Origin: Microbacterium saccharophilum
GTDB taxonomy: Bacteria; Actinomycetota; Actinomycetes; Actinomycetales; Microbacteriaceae
NCBI RefSeq assembly: GCF_007992455.1
Contig: NZ_BKAH01000001.1
Span: 1 to 64,000 of the forward strand
Length of the DNA: 64,000 nucleotides
Reading direction: 5' to 3'
Below the pieces are notes generated by a model. That model was not told the DNA's origin. It saw only the letters and a program-made list of their open reading frames with translations, and ran no database searches. Of this stretch, positions 16,208 to 23,775 are shown in pieces; within the stretch, counting starts at the first letter, position 1, and each line of letters begins with the position of its first letter. Both the position numbers and the translations under genes were made by a program.

Positions 16208-16677
16208 CCGTACGCGATGGGCTCGCCGAGGTACGGCTCCCAGACGCGGCGCATCTCGTCGGAGAGGCGCGTGGGGCGCCCCGTCGCGACATCCACCATC
16301 ACGACGACCGACGTCGCCCGCGCGTACAGCTTCTGCGGCTCGGCGCCGAGCGGGCTGTAGACCTCGTAGCAGACCTCGACGCTCGAGCCGCCGATCTTGC
16401 CGAACCACATCTGCACGTTCAGGGGCTCCCGCCCGTACGGAACGGGCGCGAGGTACTCGATCTCCTGCCGGGCGATGAGCGTCACGGTGCCGGCGGCGAG
16501 ACTGGACTCCAGCACGGCCGTGTCCGGACCGGTCTCCCCCGCCTGCGGCAGCCAGAACACCCGCACCCGGGCTTCTTCGAGCAGCTTCAGCATCGCCGTG
16601 TTGTTGACGTGGTTGAAGGCGTCCAGATCGCCCCATCGCAGGTGGATGGGGACGTGCATCCGCGGGCTGTCAGTCAC
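16195..16677 (-). CDS. Single-domain hotdog acyl-CoA thioesterase (YbgC/4HBT type)
   Basis: 160 residues. The motif LRWGDLDAFNHVNN at about 13-26 contains the catalytic Asp typical of 4-hydroxybenzoyl-CoA-thioesterase-like enzymes, followed by MLKLLEEARV. It probably cleaves short or aromatic acyl-CoA. The GTG at 16677 overlaps the ettA stop by eight bases; the alternative ATG at 16659 (MHVPIHL) is also possible. Cotranscribed with ettA, with no obvious functional link. The end of the gene is duplicated (see the repeat at 16179-16207). Confidence 0.88.
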   Translation of the reverse strand: MTDSPRMHVPIHLRWGDLDAFNHVNNTAMLKLLEEARVRVFWLPQAGETGPDTAVLESSLAAGTVTLIARQEIEYLAPVPYGREPLNVQMWFGKIGGSSVEVCYEVYSPLGAEPQKLYARATSVVVMVDVATGRPTRLSDEMRRVWEPYLGEPIAYGHRR

Positions 16678-18349
16678 GGGTGAGCTTGCGGTGCGTCGAA
16701 CGGTGCGGCTTGGCGGCGTCGGCGCCGAGGCGCTCGATCTTGTTGGCCTCGTACGATTCGAAGTTGCCCTCGAACCAGTACCACTGCGCCGGGTCCTCGT
16801 CGGTGCCCTCGTAGGCGAGGATGTGGGTCGCGATGCGGTCGAGGAACCACCGGTCGTGGGTGATGACCACGGCGCAGCCGGGGAACTCCAGGAGCGCGTT
16901 CTCCAGGCTCGACAGGGTCTCGACGTCCAGGTCGTTCGTCGGCTCGTCGAGGAGCAGCAGGTTGCCGCCTTCCTTGAGCGTCAGGGCGAGGTTCAGCCGA
17001 TTGCGCTCACCGCCGGAGAGGACACCGGCCTTCTTCTGCTGGTCGGGCCCCTTGAAGCCGAACTTCGACACGTACGCACGTGAGGGGATCTCGATCTTCC
17101 CGACCGTGATGATGTCCAGGCTGTCCGAGACGACCTCCCACAGCGTCTTGTTCGGGTCGATGTTGCTGCGCGACTGGTCGACGTAGCTGATCTTGACGGT
17201 CTCGCCGACCTTGAGGTCTCCGCCGTCCAGCGGCTCGAGGCCCACGATCGTCTTGAACAGGGTCGTCTTGCCGACGCCGTTCGGCCCGATGACGCCGACG
17301 ATGCCGTTCGGCGGGAGGTTGAAGCTGAGGCCGTCGATGAGCGTGCGGTCACCGAAGCCCTTCTTGAGCTTCTTGGCGTCGATGACGATGCTGCCCAGGC
17401 GGGGGCCGGCGGGGATCTGGATCTCCTCGAAGTCCAGCTTCCGGGTGCGCTCGGCCTCCGTCGCCATCTCCTCGTAGCGCGCCAGACGCGCCTTCGACTT
17501 CGTCTGGCGGCCCTTCGCGCTGCTGCGGACCCACTCCAGCTCGTCCTTCAGGCGCTTCGCGAGCTTGGCGTCCTTCTTGCCCTGGACGTCGAGACGCTCC
17601 GCCTTCTTCTCGAGGTAGGTCGAGTAGTTGCCCTCGTAGCCGATGAGGCGACCGCGGTCCACCTCGGCGATCCACTCGGCCACGTGGTCGAGGAAGTACC
17701 GGTCGTGGGTGATCGCGATGACCGCGCCCTTGTACGCCTGCAGGTGCTGCTCGAGCCACAGGACGCTCTCCGCGTCGAGGTGGTTGGTGGGCTCGTCGAG
17801 GAGGAGCAGGTCGGGCTTCTGGAGCAGGAGCTTCGCGAGGGCGACGCGGCGCCGCTCACCACCGGAGAGCGGTGCGATCTCGGCGTCCCCGGGCGGGGTG
17901 CGGAGGGCGTCCATCGCCTGCTCGAGCTGCGAGTCGAGGTCCCAGCCGTCGGCGGCGTCGATCTCCTCCTGGAGCACGCCCATCTCCGCCAGCAGCGCGT
18001 CGAAATCCGCGTCGGGGTCGGCCATGAGCGCGGAGATCTCGTTGAACCGGTCGAGCTTCGCCTTGATCGCGACGCCCTCCTGGATGTTCTCCAGCACGGT
18101 CTTGGTCTCGTCGAGCTCCGGCTCCTGCATGAGGATGCCGACGCTGTAGCCGGGAGACAGCTTCGCCTCGCCGTTGGAGGGCTGATCCATGCCGGCCATG
18201 ATCTTCAGGATCGTCGACTTGCCGGCGCCGTTCGGACCGACCATGCCGATCTTGGCGCCGGGCAGGAATGCCATCGTGACGTCGTCGAGGATGAGCTTCT
18301 CGCCCACCGCTTTGCGGGCACGGACCATCGAGTAGATGTATTCAGCCAT
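16670..18349 (-). CDS. ettA: Energy-dependent translational throttle protein EttA (ABC-F)
   Basis: 559 residues with two ABC ATPase domains and no membrane part. Walker A GPNGAGKS at 38-45 and GPNGVGKT at about 354-361; signatures LSGGERRRVALAKLL and LSGGERNRLNLAL; Walker B LLLLDEPTNHLD and LLLLDEPTNDLD. The linker with many Lys/Arg and the arm insert in domain 1 fit EttA rather than resistance ABC-F proteins. It acts at the ribosomal E site and gates entry into elongation according to the energy state. Start ATG at 18349; a TAGACT nine bases upstream may be its -10. Confidence 0.95.
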   Translation of the reverse strand: MAEYIYSMVRARKAVGEKLILDDVTMAFLPGAKIGMVGPNGAGKSTILKIMAGMDQPSNGEAKLSPGYSVGILMQEPELDETKTVLENIQEGVAIKAKLDRFNEISALMADPDADFDALLAEMGVLQEEIDAADGWDLDSQLEQAMDALRTPPGDAEIAPLSGGERRRVALAKLLLQKPDLLLLDEPTNHLDAESVLWLEQHLQAYKGAVIAITHDRYFLDHVAEWIAEVDRGRLIGYEGNYSTYLEKKAERLDVQGKKDAKLAKRLKDELEWVRSSAKGRQTKSKARLARYEEMATEAERTRKLDFEEIQIPAGPRLGSIVIDAKKLKKGFGDRTLIDGLSFNLPPNGIVGVIGPNGVGKTTLFKTIVGLEPLDGGDLKVGETVKISYVDQSRSNIDPNKTLWEVVSDSLDIITVGKIEIPSRAYVSKFGFKGPDQQKKAGVLSGGERNRLNLALTLKEGGNLLLLDEPTNDLDVETLSSLENALLEFPGCAVVITHDRWFLDRIATHILAYEGTDEDPAQWYWFEGNFESYEANKIERLGADAAKPHRSTHRKLTRD

Positions 18350-18358
18350 AACGGCCCA

Positions 18359-18364
18359 AGTCTA
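18359..18364 (-). promoter_or_regulatory. Possible -10 element of ettA
   Basis: TAGACT on the minus strand, nine bases before the ATG. The spacing is slightly longer than in the leaderless set but leaves no ribosome site. Confidence 0.35.
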
Positions 18365-18384
18365 CGCGGGGAGCGGAGTGCGCC

Positions 18385-18924
18385 TCACCAGTCGATCGGG
18401 CGGGTCTCGCCGATGAGGCAGCCGCCGGCGGGCAGCGCGGGCAGGACGACGGCGGTGGGGGCCGGGGTGGAGGGCCCGACCTGTCCGATGAGGCACTCCC
18501 CCTCCCACGCGACGGAGAACTGGATGCTGTCGGCGGCATTGTCGACGGTGGTCCGGTCGTAGGTCACTTCCATGGCCGACTTGTCGAAGCCCGCCCCCGC
18601 CAGCGCGTCGATGTACGCCCGCCCCTCGACCGACTGCGCCGTCGCGGCGACCGTCTGCATGACCTCGGTGAAGAGCGGGAGGTTGTCCTCCGCCGACCCG
18701 TCCACCACGAGCGTGGGCCCCGCGGGCGTGGGAGTGGGCGTCGGCGCCGCCCAGGTCGGCGACGGCGTCGACACGGGGTCGACGGCTGTCGGCGCGCAGC
18801 CCGCCATCGTCGCGGCGAGGACCCCCGCGATCAGGGCCGCGACCGTCGATCCACGACGCCGGTGCGCGACGCGGCGGGTGGGGTGCCCCGTCGACGACGC
18901 AGAGGAGGCAGGCGACACGGGCAC
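18385..18924 (-). CDS. Secreted lipoprotein, DUF6993-like
   Basis: 179 residues. A basic N-terminus (RRVAHRRRGS) leads into a hydrophobic segment and the lipobox TMAGC, with Cys at about 43, so it is probably lipidated and outside the membrane. A Pro/Thr linker (TPTPTPAG) follows, then a small domain with two cysteines in GECLIGQVG and GGCLIGETRPIDW that may form a disulfide. Function unknown; the family call is from recall. GTG start at 18924 supported by TAGACT six bases upstream. Confidence 0.8.
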   Translation of the reverse strand: MPVSPASSASSTGHPTRRVAHRRRGSTVAALIAGVLAATMAGCAPTAVDPVSTPSPTWAAPTPTPTPAGPTLVVDGSAEDNLPLFTEVMQTVAATAQSVEGRAYIDALAGAGFDKSAMEVTYDRTTVDNAADSIQFSVAWEGECLIGQVGPSTPAPTAVVLPALPAGGCLIGETRPIDW

Positions 18925-18930
18925 GGAGCG

Positions 18931-18936
18931 AGTCTA
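18931..18936 (-). promoter_or_regulatory. -10 element of the lipoprotein gene (leaderless)
   Basis: TAGACT on the minus strand, six bases before the GTG at 18924. It lies between ssb and the lipoprotein gene, giving the latter its own promoter. Confidence 0.45.
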
Positions 18937-18955
18937 GGCGCGCTCCGCGCCTCGC

Positions 18956-19471
18956 TCAGAACGGGGCAGGCTCCGCGAGGGGGCTCCGCGCCCAGTCCGG
19001 CTCCACCTCGTCGTCGACCGCATCCGGATCTGCGCCGCCGTCCTCCGGCCCATTCGGGCCACCCGCCGGAAGCCCCGGCGCAGACCAGCTCGCGTCGGTC
19101 GTTGGCGCGGCGGTCTCCCGCTTCAGCGCGGTGAACCGGCTGGTTCCCCATTGCAGGTCCGGGCCCAGGGCGTCGGCGTCGATCTCGGCCTCGGTGCCCT
19201 TCTTCTCGCCGACTTCCCACGTGCGGATCTTCAGGGCGCCGGTGACGATGACGCGCTGGCCGCGCTGCAGGGACGCCAGGGCGTGCTCGGCCAGCTGCCG
19301 GTAGGCCGACACGGAGTAGAAGTTGGTCGTGCCGTCGACCCAGGCCCCCTGCGCGTCGCGGTGACGCTGGCTCGTCGCGAGCCGGAAGTGTGCCACCGGG
19401 ATCCCGGTGCCGGTCTGCCGGCGCTCGGGGACGGTGGCGATGTTGCCGACGACGGTGATGCGATCGCTCAT
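18956..19471 (-). CDS. Single-stranded DNA-binding protein (OB fold)
   Basis: 171 residues. The OB fold is recognisable: MSDRITVVGNIAT, FRLATSQRHRD, TNFYSVSAYRQLAEHALASLQRGQRVIVTGALKIRTW. The C-terminal half is unstructured and ends in PAPF, not the canonical acidic DDDIPF tip. It is therefore more likely a second, SsbB-like paralogue than the replicative SSB. ATG at 19471 with GAGAGGAAA upstream. It lies downstream of msrA but separated from it by a strong hairpin, so it is probably a separate transcript. Confidence 0.88.
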   Translation of the reverse strand: MSDRITVVGNIATVPERRQTGTGIPVAHFRLATSQRHRDAQGAWVDGTTNFYSVSAYRQLAEHALASLQRGQRVIVTGALKIRTWEVGEKKGTEAEIDADALGPDLQWGTSRFTALKRETAAPTTDASWSAPGLPAGGPNGPEDGGADPDAVDDEVEPDWARSPLAEPAPF

Positions 19472-19512
19472 CGCGTTTCCTCTCTCACGGGCCGCGGACT
19501 CTCCGCAGGCCA

Positions 19513-19549
19513 TGCTTCGGCATCCGAGTGCCCGTCGGATGCCGAAGCA
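19513..19549. terminator. 15-bp perfect hairpin between msrA and ssb
   Basis: TGCTTCGGCATCCGA pairs perfectly with its complement across a 7-base loop. It lies 90 bases after the msrA stop and 40 bases before the ssb start, so it is likely the msrA terminator. No T-run is present. The rest of this 168-base gap shows no gene. Confidence 0.65.
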
Positions 19550-19639
19550 CCTCCACCCTGACCGGCACCCGCCCACAGGGACGGGCGAGCCGGGCGATCG
19601 GTGGAGGGCGGCGCGGAGAGAGGCGGTGGGGAGGAGGCG

Positions 19640-20164
19640 TCAGAGGCGGGCGTACTCGCCGAAGCGCGCGCGCACCTTGTTGACCTTCGGCACCGCGACG
19701 GCCAGGCAGTATCCCTGGCCCGGGTTCTTGGCGAAGAAGTCCTGGTGGTAGTCCTCGGCCGGGTAGAACGCGCCCAGCTCCTCCGTGGTCGTCACGAGAC
19801 CGCCGTCCCACCACTCCGCCGCGCGCTCCGCGGCGGCGGCGAACGCCTCGCGCTGCGCGTCGTCGGCGGGGAACATGGCCGAACGGTACTGCGTACCGAC
19901 GTCGTTGCCCTGCCGGTTCAGCTGACGCGGGTCGTGCATCGTGAAGAACGCGTCGAGGATGACGTCGCCGGGGATGACCTCGGGATCGAAGGTGACCTTC
20001 ACCGCCTCCGCGTGCCCGGTCGTGCCGGTGCAGACCTGCTCGTAGCTGGGGTTCGGCGTCGTGCCGCCGATGTAGCCGGATTCGACCTCGGTCACTCCGC
20101 GCAGGGCGCGATATGCGGCATCCAGGCACCAGAAGCACCCGCCGGCGAGTACGTACGTCTCCAT
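19640..20164 (-). CDS. msrA: Peptide methionine sulfoxide reductase A
   Basis: 174 residues. Repairs methionine-S-sulfoxide in proteins using thioredoxin. The catalytic motif GGCFWCLD at about 8-15 has the nucleophilic Cys10. GYIGGTTPNPSYEQVCTGTTGHAEAV is the family core, and AEDYHQDFFAKNPGQGYC ends with a resolving-type Cys. Start ATG at 20164. Divergent from the small LexA-linked gene, with 130 bases between. Confidence 0.95.
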   Translation of the reverse strand: METYVLAGGCFWCLDAAYRALRGVTEVESGYIGGTTPNPSYEQVCTGTTGHAEAVKVTFDPEVIPGDVILDAFFTMHDPRQLNRQGNDVGTQYRSAMFPADDAQREAFAAAAERAAEWWDGGLVTTTEELGAFYPAEDYHQDFFAKNPGQGYCLAVAVPKVNKVRARFGEYARL

Positions 20165-20260
20165 GTCGTCTCCGAATCTCGCGCCACGATCGGCGGCGCG
20201 TCACTGGACCGAACGTACATCCCCGCGCCGCTGTTCCCGACGCGGACGGGATGTCGGAGC

Positions 20261-20276
20261 GTGGACATATGTTCGA
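20261..20276 (+). promoter_or_regulatory. LexA-like box before the 78-residue protein gene
   Basis: GTGGACATATGTTCGA matches TCGAACATATGTTCGA at 13 of 16 positions, all mismatches in the left half. It ends 18 bases before the ATG at 20295 and covers a possible -10, TATGTT. The intact half-site GTTCGA and position fit LexA repression; weaker than the box at 1181-1196. Confidence 0.5.
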
Positions 20277-20294
20277 TTCCGGGAAGGAGAGACG

Positions 20295-20531
20295 ATGTCG
20301 ATTCTGATGGAAGGACCGCCCGTGTCCGAGGCGGTGCGGCTGCTGCCGGTGGGTGCGGGGCTCTGGCGCGTCCTGGACGCCGCGGGGCGCGCGCTCGGGC
20401 ATCTCGCCACCCGGGAGGACGGCGCGCGATTCGCCGCGCTCCGCTTCCATGCCGCCAGCGCGGGGTTCCGCGAGGTCGGCACGTTCTGGTCGGCGGCGGA
20501 GGCCGTGGAGTGTCTGCGGCTGTCCCGCTAG
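20295..20531 (+). CDS. Small protein of unknown function, candidate SOS-regulated
   Basis: 78 residues, no cysteine, no membrane segment. Visible pattern: VRLLPVGAGLWRVLDAAGRALGHL, then RFAALRFHAASAGFREVGTFWSAAEAVECLRLSR. The repeated aromatic/Gly turns suggest a small beta-rich fold ending in a helix. I recall similar short proteins in Microbacteriaceae without known function. The start is the ATG at 20295 because GGAAGGAGA stands at 20282-20290. Monocistronic; its stop overlaps the converging MocR gene stop by four bases. The LexA-like box upstream suggests induction by DNA damage. Confidence 0.75.
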   Translation: MSILMEGPPVSEAVRLLPVGAGLWRVLDAAGRALGHLATREDGARFAALRFHAASAGFREVGTFWSAAEAVECLRLSR

Positions 20532-21943
20532 ACCACGGCGTCCAGCAGGTCCGCACCCCGGAGCGGGGCATTGGACCGCACGGCCGGCCACGTGCGGGCC
20601 AGGATGTCGACGGCGCGCCGGAGCTGTTCCACCGGCGCCGTGAACGGCACGCGGAGGTGCCGGTCGTGGCCGCCGTCGACGGCGAAGCGGGCGCCTGCCG
20701 ACAGGTGGAGCCCCTCGGCCCGCGCTGCGAGGACGAGCCCCGAGCTGAGCGGCGCGTCGAGGCCGACCCACAGCGAGACGCCCCCGGCCACGTGCGGCAG
20801 CCGCCACTCCGGCAGGTGGGTGCGCAGAGCGGCGGCCAGCGCATCCCGTCCCTCGCGCAGCAGGGCGGAGCGCTGCGCGATGACATCCGGCATGTGGCCG
20901 AGGACCCGGGTGGCGACGGCCTGCTCGAACTCGGGCGTGCCGAGATCGCGGTGCGGGCGGGCGGCCACCAGCCGACGGATGGTCTCCGTGTCGGCCCGGA
21001 TCCACCCGACCCGCAGCCCGCCCCACACGGTCTTCCCCAGCGACCCGATGCGGATGACGTCGGCGTGCGGCAGGGCCAGGCCCGCCGGGCGCGGGTCGAT
21101 CGCCAGGTCGCCGGTCGTCTCGTCGAGCACGAGGAGCGTGCCGGCGCGGTGCGCCGCGGCACCGATGACGTCCTGCTCGCGCTCGGTCATGCTCCGCCCG
21201 GTGGGGTTCTGGAACACGGGCATGAGGTACGCCAGGGCCGGATTCGTACGGGCGAACGCCTGCTCCGCCCGCTCGAGATCCCAGCCGTCGTCGGTGGTGA
21301 CCGGGACGCCGACGAGTCGCGCACCCGCATCCCGGAGGGCCTCCGCGGCGTGCGGGTAGGTCGGCGTCTCGATGAGGGCACGCTCGCCGCGGCGGAGGAA
21401 CGCGGCGGCGACGAGGTGGATCGCGCTCTGCGCCCCCGTCGTCACCATGATCTGGTCCGCGGTCGTCGGGACGCCGCGCAGCGAGTAGCGGGCCGCGATG
21501 GCCTCGCGCAGGTCCTCCCGGCCGAGGATGTCGTACCCGGCGCGCGACACGATGGACGTGGCGTCCAGCGCGACCTCGCTCATGAGCCCGGCGAGACCGG
21601 GCCACGCGGCCGGGCTGGCCTGCTGCAGGTCGATGTCGTCCGGCGCGCCGGCGACGCGACCCGGCTCGCGGCGATGGAGCGGCAGGGTCGCGCTCCCGGA
21701 GCCCCGGAGGCTCTCGATGTGACCCGTCGCACGCAGGCTCCCGTACGCCGCGGCGACCGTCGTGCGGCTCAGCTGCAGGACCCCGGCGAGTTCCCGCTCG
21801 GCCGGCAGCGCCGTCCGCGGCGCGAGACGGTTGTCGAGGCAGAGCAGGCGGATGCCATCGGCCAGCGCCTCATAGGCGGGATCGCGCGTGCGCCACCCGC
21901 CGAGAGCCTGCGCGAGGCTGCGCGCCGTGATCCGGGAGTCCAT
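20528..21943 (-). CDS. MocR-type regulator (GntR helix-turn-helix fused to aminotransferase fold), YczR-like
   Basis: 471 residues. N-terminal GntR winged helix (LPAERELAGVLQLSRTTVAAAYGSLRATGHI), then a fold-type I aminotransferase domain with the PLP lysine in IGSLGKTVWGGLRVGW (about residue 304) and QNPTGRSM. Such proteins are PLP-sensing regulators rather than enzymes. It is divergent from a YczE-family membrane protein, a pairing known for the YczR subgroup. Start: the ATG at 21943 is preferred over upstream frames to 21985 because TATGGT lies seven bases before it. Confidence 0.88.
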   Translation of the reverse strand: MDSRITARSLAQALGGWRTRDPAYEALADGIRLLCLDNRLAPRTALPAERELAGVLQLSRTTVAAAYGSLRATGHIESLRGSGSATLPLHRREPGRVAGAPDDIDLQQASPAAWPGLAGLMSEVALDATSIVSRAGYDILGREDLREAIAARYSLRGVPTTADQIMVTTGAQSAIHLVAAAFLRRGERALIETPTYPHAAEALRDAGARLVGVPVTTDDGWDLERAEQAFARTNPALAYLMPVFQNPTGRSMTEREQDVIGAAAHRAGTLLVLDETTGDLAIDPRPAGLALPHADVIRIGSLGKTVWGGLRVGWIRADTETIRRLVAARPHRDLGTPEFEQAVATRVLGHMPDVIAQRSALLREGRDALAAALRTHLPEWRLPHVAGGVSLWVGLDAPLSSGLVLAARAEGLHLSAGARFAVDGGHDRHLRVPFTAPVEQLRRAVDILARTWPAVRSNAPLRGADLLDAVV

Positions 21944-21950
21944 GCGAGCC

Positions 21951-21956
21951 ACCATA
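21951..21956 (-). promoter_or_regulatory. -10 element of the MocR gene (leaderless)
   Basis: TATGGT on the minus strand, seven bases before the ATG at 21943. Confidence 0.45.
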
Positions 21957-21960
21957 TCGG

Positions 21961-21999
21961 GATTGGACCGCTCGCTGAGGGCCAATCGTGCGATTGGAT
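21961..21999. promoter_or_regulatory. Candidate MocR operator between the divergent pair
   Basis: Three related sites share the core ATTGG: GATTGGACC at 21961-21969, its inverse GGCCAATCG at 21980-21988, and CGATTGGAT at 21991-21999. The last two form the perfect palindrome CCAATCG-TG-CGATTGG at 21982-21997. Mixed direct and inverted half-sites are typical of MocR operators. The outer copies sit where the two promoters must be. Confidence 0.6.
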
Positions 22000-22005
22000 G
22001 TCCTC

Positions 22006-22623
22006 ATGCCCCGCCGCGTCGTCCAACTCCTCATCGGCCTCGTCCTCTACGGCGCCGGCTGCGCCGTCATGGTCCAGGCGGGGATCGGACTCGACCCGTG
22101 GACGGTCTTCGCGCAGGGCGTGTCCCGCCAGACGGGGATCGGGATCGGCTGGGTGACGAACCTCCTCGGGTTCCTCATCCTCCTGCTGTGGATACCGCTG
22201 CGGCAGAAGCCCGGCATCGGGACGATCGCGAACATCCTCATCGTCGGGACGAGCATGCAGGCGACGCTCGGCATCGTCCCACCGATCACGGGCTGGCTCG
22301 CCCAGGGGGTCGTCTTCCTCGGCGGGGTCGTGCTGGTCGCGCTGGCCTCGGGGCTCTACATCGGCGCGAACTTCGGCCCCGGGCCGCGCGACGGGCTCAT
22401 GACGGGGATCAACGCGCGGTTCGGCTGGCCCATCTGGGCGGCCCGCCTCGCGGTGGAGGCGACGGTCCTGCTGGCGGGCTGGCTGCTGGGCGGCACGGTC
22501 GGCCTGGGGACCGTGCTCTTCGCCGTCCTCATCGGACCGCTCGTGCACATCGCGCTGCCGCCGTTCGATCACCGTCGGCGCGCGACACCCGCGCCCGCCA
22601 CGCCGGCCGTCAGTGCTGGGTGA
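22006..22623 (+). CDS. YczE/YitT-like membrane protein
   Basis: 205 residues with five to six transmembrane helices (first at about 4-27, LLIGLVLYGAGCAVMVQAGIG). The conserved stretches GIGLDPWTVFAQG and ANFGPGPRDGLMTG are typical of the YczE family, whose function (perhaps transport linked to vitamin B6) is unproven. Start: the ATG at 22006; a GTG at 21988 would place the start inside the operator palindrome. The 3' end overlaps the converging small gene by 14 bases. Confidence 0.85.
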   Translation: MPRRVVQLLIGLVLYGAGCAVMVQAGIGLDPWTVFAQGVSRQTGIGIGWVTNLLGFLILLLWIPLRQKPGIGTIANILIVGTSMQATLGIVPPITGWLAQGVVFLGGVVLVALASGLYIGANFGPGPRDGLMTGINARFGWPIWAARLAVEATVLLAGWLLGGTVGLGTVLFAVLIGPLVHIALPPFDHRRRATPAPATPAVSAG

Positions 22624-22822
22624 ACCTCGGCCAGTCCGACCCGGGCGGGAGGTGCCCGTGCAGCGCGCTCTTCGCGATCTCCATGGACGGGTAGGTGCCG
22701 ACGGAGGCGTCCGCGCCGGCGATCGTGACGGTGTATGCGCCGTCGACCTTGCGGATCGTCCCCACGACGTTGCTCTCCGCGCCGTATGCGACCCAGAGGG
22801 CGGTCTGTGACGTGGTGCTCAT
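22610..22822 (-). CDS. Small conserved protein, function unknown
   Basis: 70 residues: a short beta-rich domain (VGTIRKVDGAYTVTIAG), then YPSMEIAKSALHGHLPPGSDWPRFTQH. The alternating pattern resembles DUF2188-like modules, but I cannot assign it. ATG at 22822 with a strong GGAAGGAG upstream, so it is clearly translated. It lies between yczE (convergent, overlapping ends) and tRNA-Arg. Confidence 0.75.
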   Translation of the reverse strand: MSTTSQTALWVAYGAESNVVGTIRKVDGAYTVTIAGADASVGTYPSMEIAKSALHGHLPPGSDWPRFTQH

Positions 22823-22884
22823 CTCCGAACTCCTTCCGACGGTCACGACGCTACGCGGAACGGCCGCGGGCCGCCAGAGGGACG

Positions 22885-22957
22885 TGCCCCCGACAGGATT
22901 CGAACCTGTGACCGGCGGATTAGAAGGCCGCTGCTCTATCCACTGAGCTACGAGGGC
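22885..22957 (-). tRNA. tRNA-Arg (anticodon TCT)
   Basis: Full cloverleaf: acceptor stem GCCCTCG/CGGGGGC, D-arm AGCTCAGTGGATAGAGC, anticodon loop CTTCTAA, T-arm ACAGGTTCGAATCCTGT. It reads AGA codons (and AGG by wobble), rare in this GC-rich genome. CCA is not encoded. Confidence 0.97.
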
Positions 22958-23004
22958 GCACTGTCAGGTTATCGCGCGGGCCGGGCCACGTCGGAAGCGC
23001 TCGT

Positions 23005-23010
23005 TAGGAT
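23005..23010 (+). promoter_or_regulatory. -10 element of orn (leaderless)
   Basis: TAGGAT six bases before the orn ATG at 23017. Confidence 0.5.
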
Positions 23011-23016
23011 GGCGGC

Positions 23017-23640
23017 ATGGTGAGTGCCGCGGAGAACGATCGTCTCGTCTGGATCGACTGTGAGATGACGGGGCTCGACCCGGCGGTCGACGAGATCGTC
23101 GAGATCGCGGTCGTCGTGACGGACTTCGAACTCCGCGTGCTCGACCCCGGCTTCCAGATCGTGATCAAGCCGGACGACTCCGCCCTCGCGAACATGAACG
23201 AGTTCGTCACGAACATGCACGCGACGTCCGGACTGCTCGAGGAGATCCCGAACGGCGTGAGCCTCGCCGAGGCGGAGTTCGAGGCGCTCGAGTACATCCA
23301 GCGCTTCGTCGCGGAGGGCAAGGCGCCCATCGCGGGCAACACGATCGGCACCGACCGGATGTTCCTCGCGAAGTACATGCCCCGGATCGATCGCTGGCTG
23401 CACTACCGGAACATCGACGTGTCCACGATCAAGGAGCTCTCCCGCCGCTGGTACCCGCGGGCCTACTTCAACGCGCCGAGCAAGGACGGCGGGCACCGCG
23501 CCCTCGCCGACATCCGCGAGTCGATCCGCGAGCTCGCGTACTACCGGCAGGCCGTCTTCGTCCCCGAGCCCGGACCCACCAGTGACGCGGCGCGGGACGC
23601 GGCGGCATCCGCCGTGTCGTCGTTCGCCTCCGGGCTGTAA
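23017..23640 (+). CDS. orn: Oligoribonuclease
   Basis: 207 residues, a DEDDh 3'-5' exoribonuclease that finishes RNA decay by degrading 2-5-mers and pGpG. Motifs in order: VWIDCEMTGLD (Asp, Glu), AGNTIGTDRMFLAKYMP (Asp), and HRALADIRESI with the catalytic His and last Asp. The N-terminus fits the family. Preceded by its own leaderless-type promoter and flanked by two tRNA genes on opposite strands. The final 25 residues form an Ala/Ser-rich extension. Confidence 0.96.
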   Translation: MVSAAENDRLVWIDCEMTGLDPAVDEIVEIAVVVTDFELRVLDPGFQIVIKPDDSALANMNEFVTNMHATSGLLEEIPNGVSLAEAEFEALEYIQRFVAEGKAPIAGNTIGTDRMFLAKYMPRIDRWLHYRNIDVSTIKELSRRWYPRAYFNAPSKDGGHRALADIRESIRELAYYRQAVFVPEPGPTSDAARDAAASAVSSFASGL

Positions 23641-23646
23641 TACACT
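23641..23646 (+). promoter_or_regulatory. -10 element for tRNA-His
   Basis: TACACT directly after the orn stop, about 29 bases before the tRNA. A short stem (TGCCC/GGGCA) in the leader may be removed on 5' processing. No good -35 hexamer is visible. Confidence 0.45.
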
Positions 23647-23674
23647 GGTGGGGTTGCCCATGCACGGGCACTTG

Positions 23675-23750
23675 GTGGGTATAGCTCAGTTGGTAGAGCA
23701 CCTGGTTGTGGTCCAGGGGGTCGCGGGTTCAAGTCCCGTTACTCACCCCA
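23675..23750 (+). tRNA. tRNA-His (anticodon GTG)
   Basis: Acceptor stem GTGGGTA/TACTCAC, D-arm AGCTCAGTTGGTAGAGC, anticodon loop TTGTGGT, T-arm GCGGGTTCAAGTCCCGT. The discriminator C at 23747 and the extra G at 23674 (position -1) are the histidine-specific identity elements. CCA is encoded at 23748-23750, unlike in the Arg gene. Confidence 0.97.
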
Positions 23751-23775
23751 AGCACCCCCGCGGTGAGGCGTTGTC

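Noticed and set aside
22885..23750. The two tRNA genes as integration sites of a genomic island
   Set aside because: No duplicated tRNA 3' ends, integrase or change in base composition around them.
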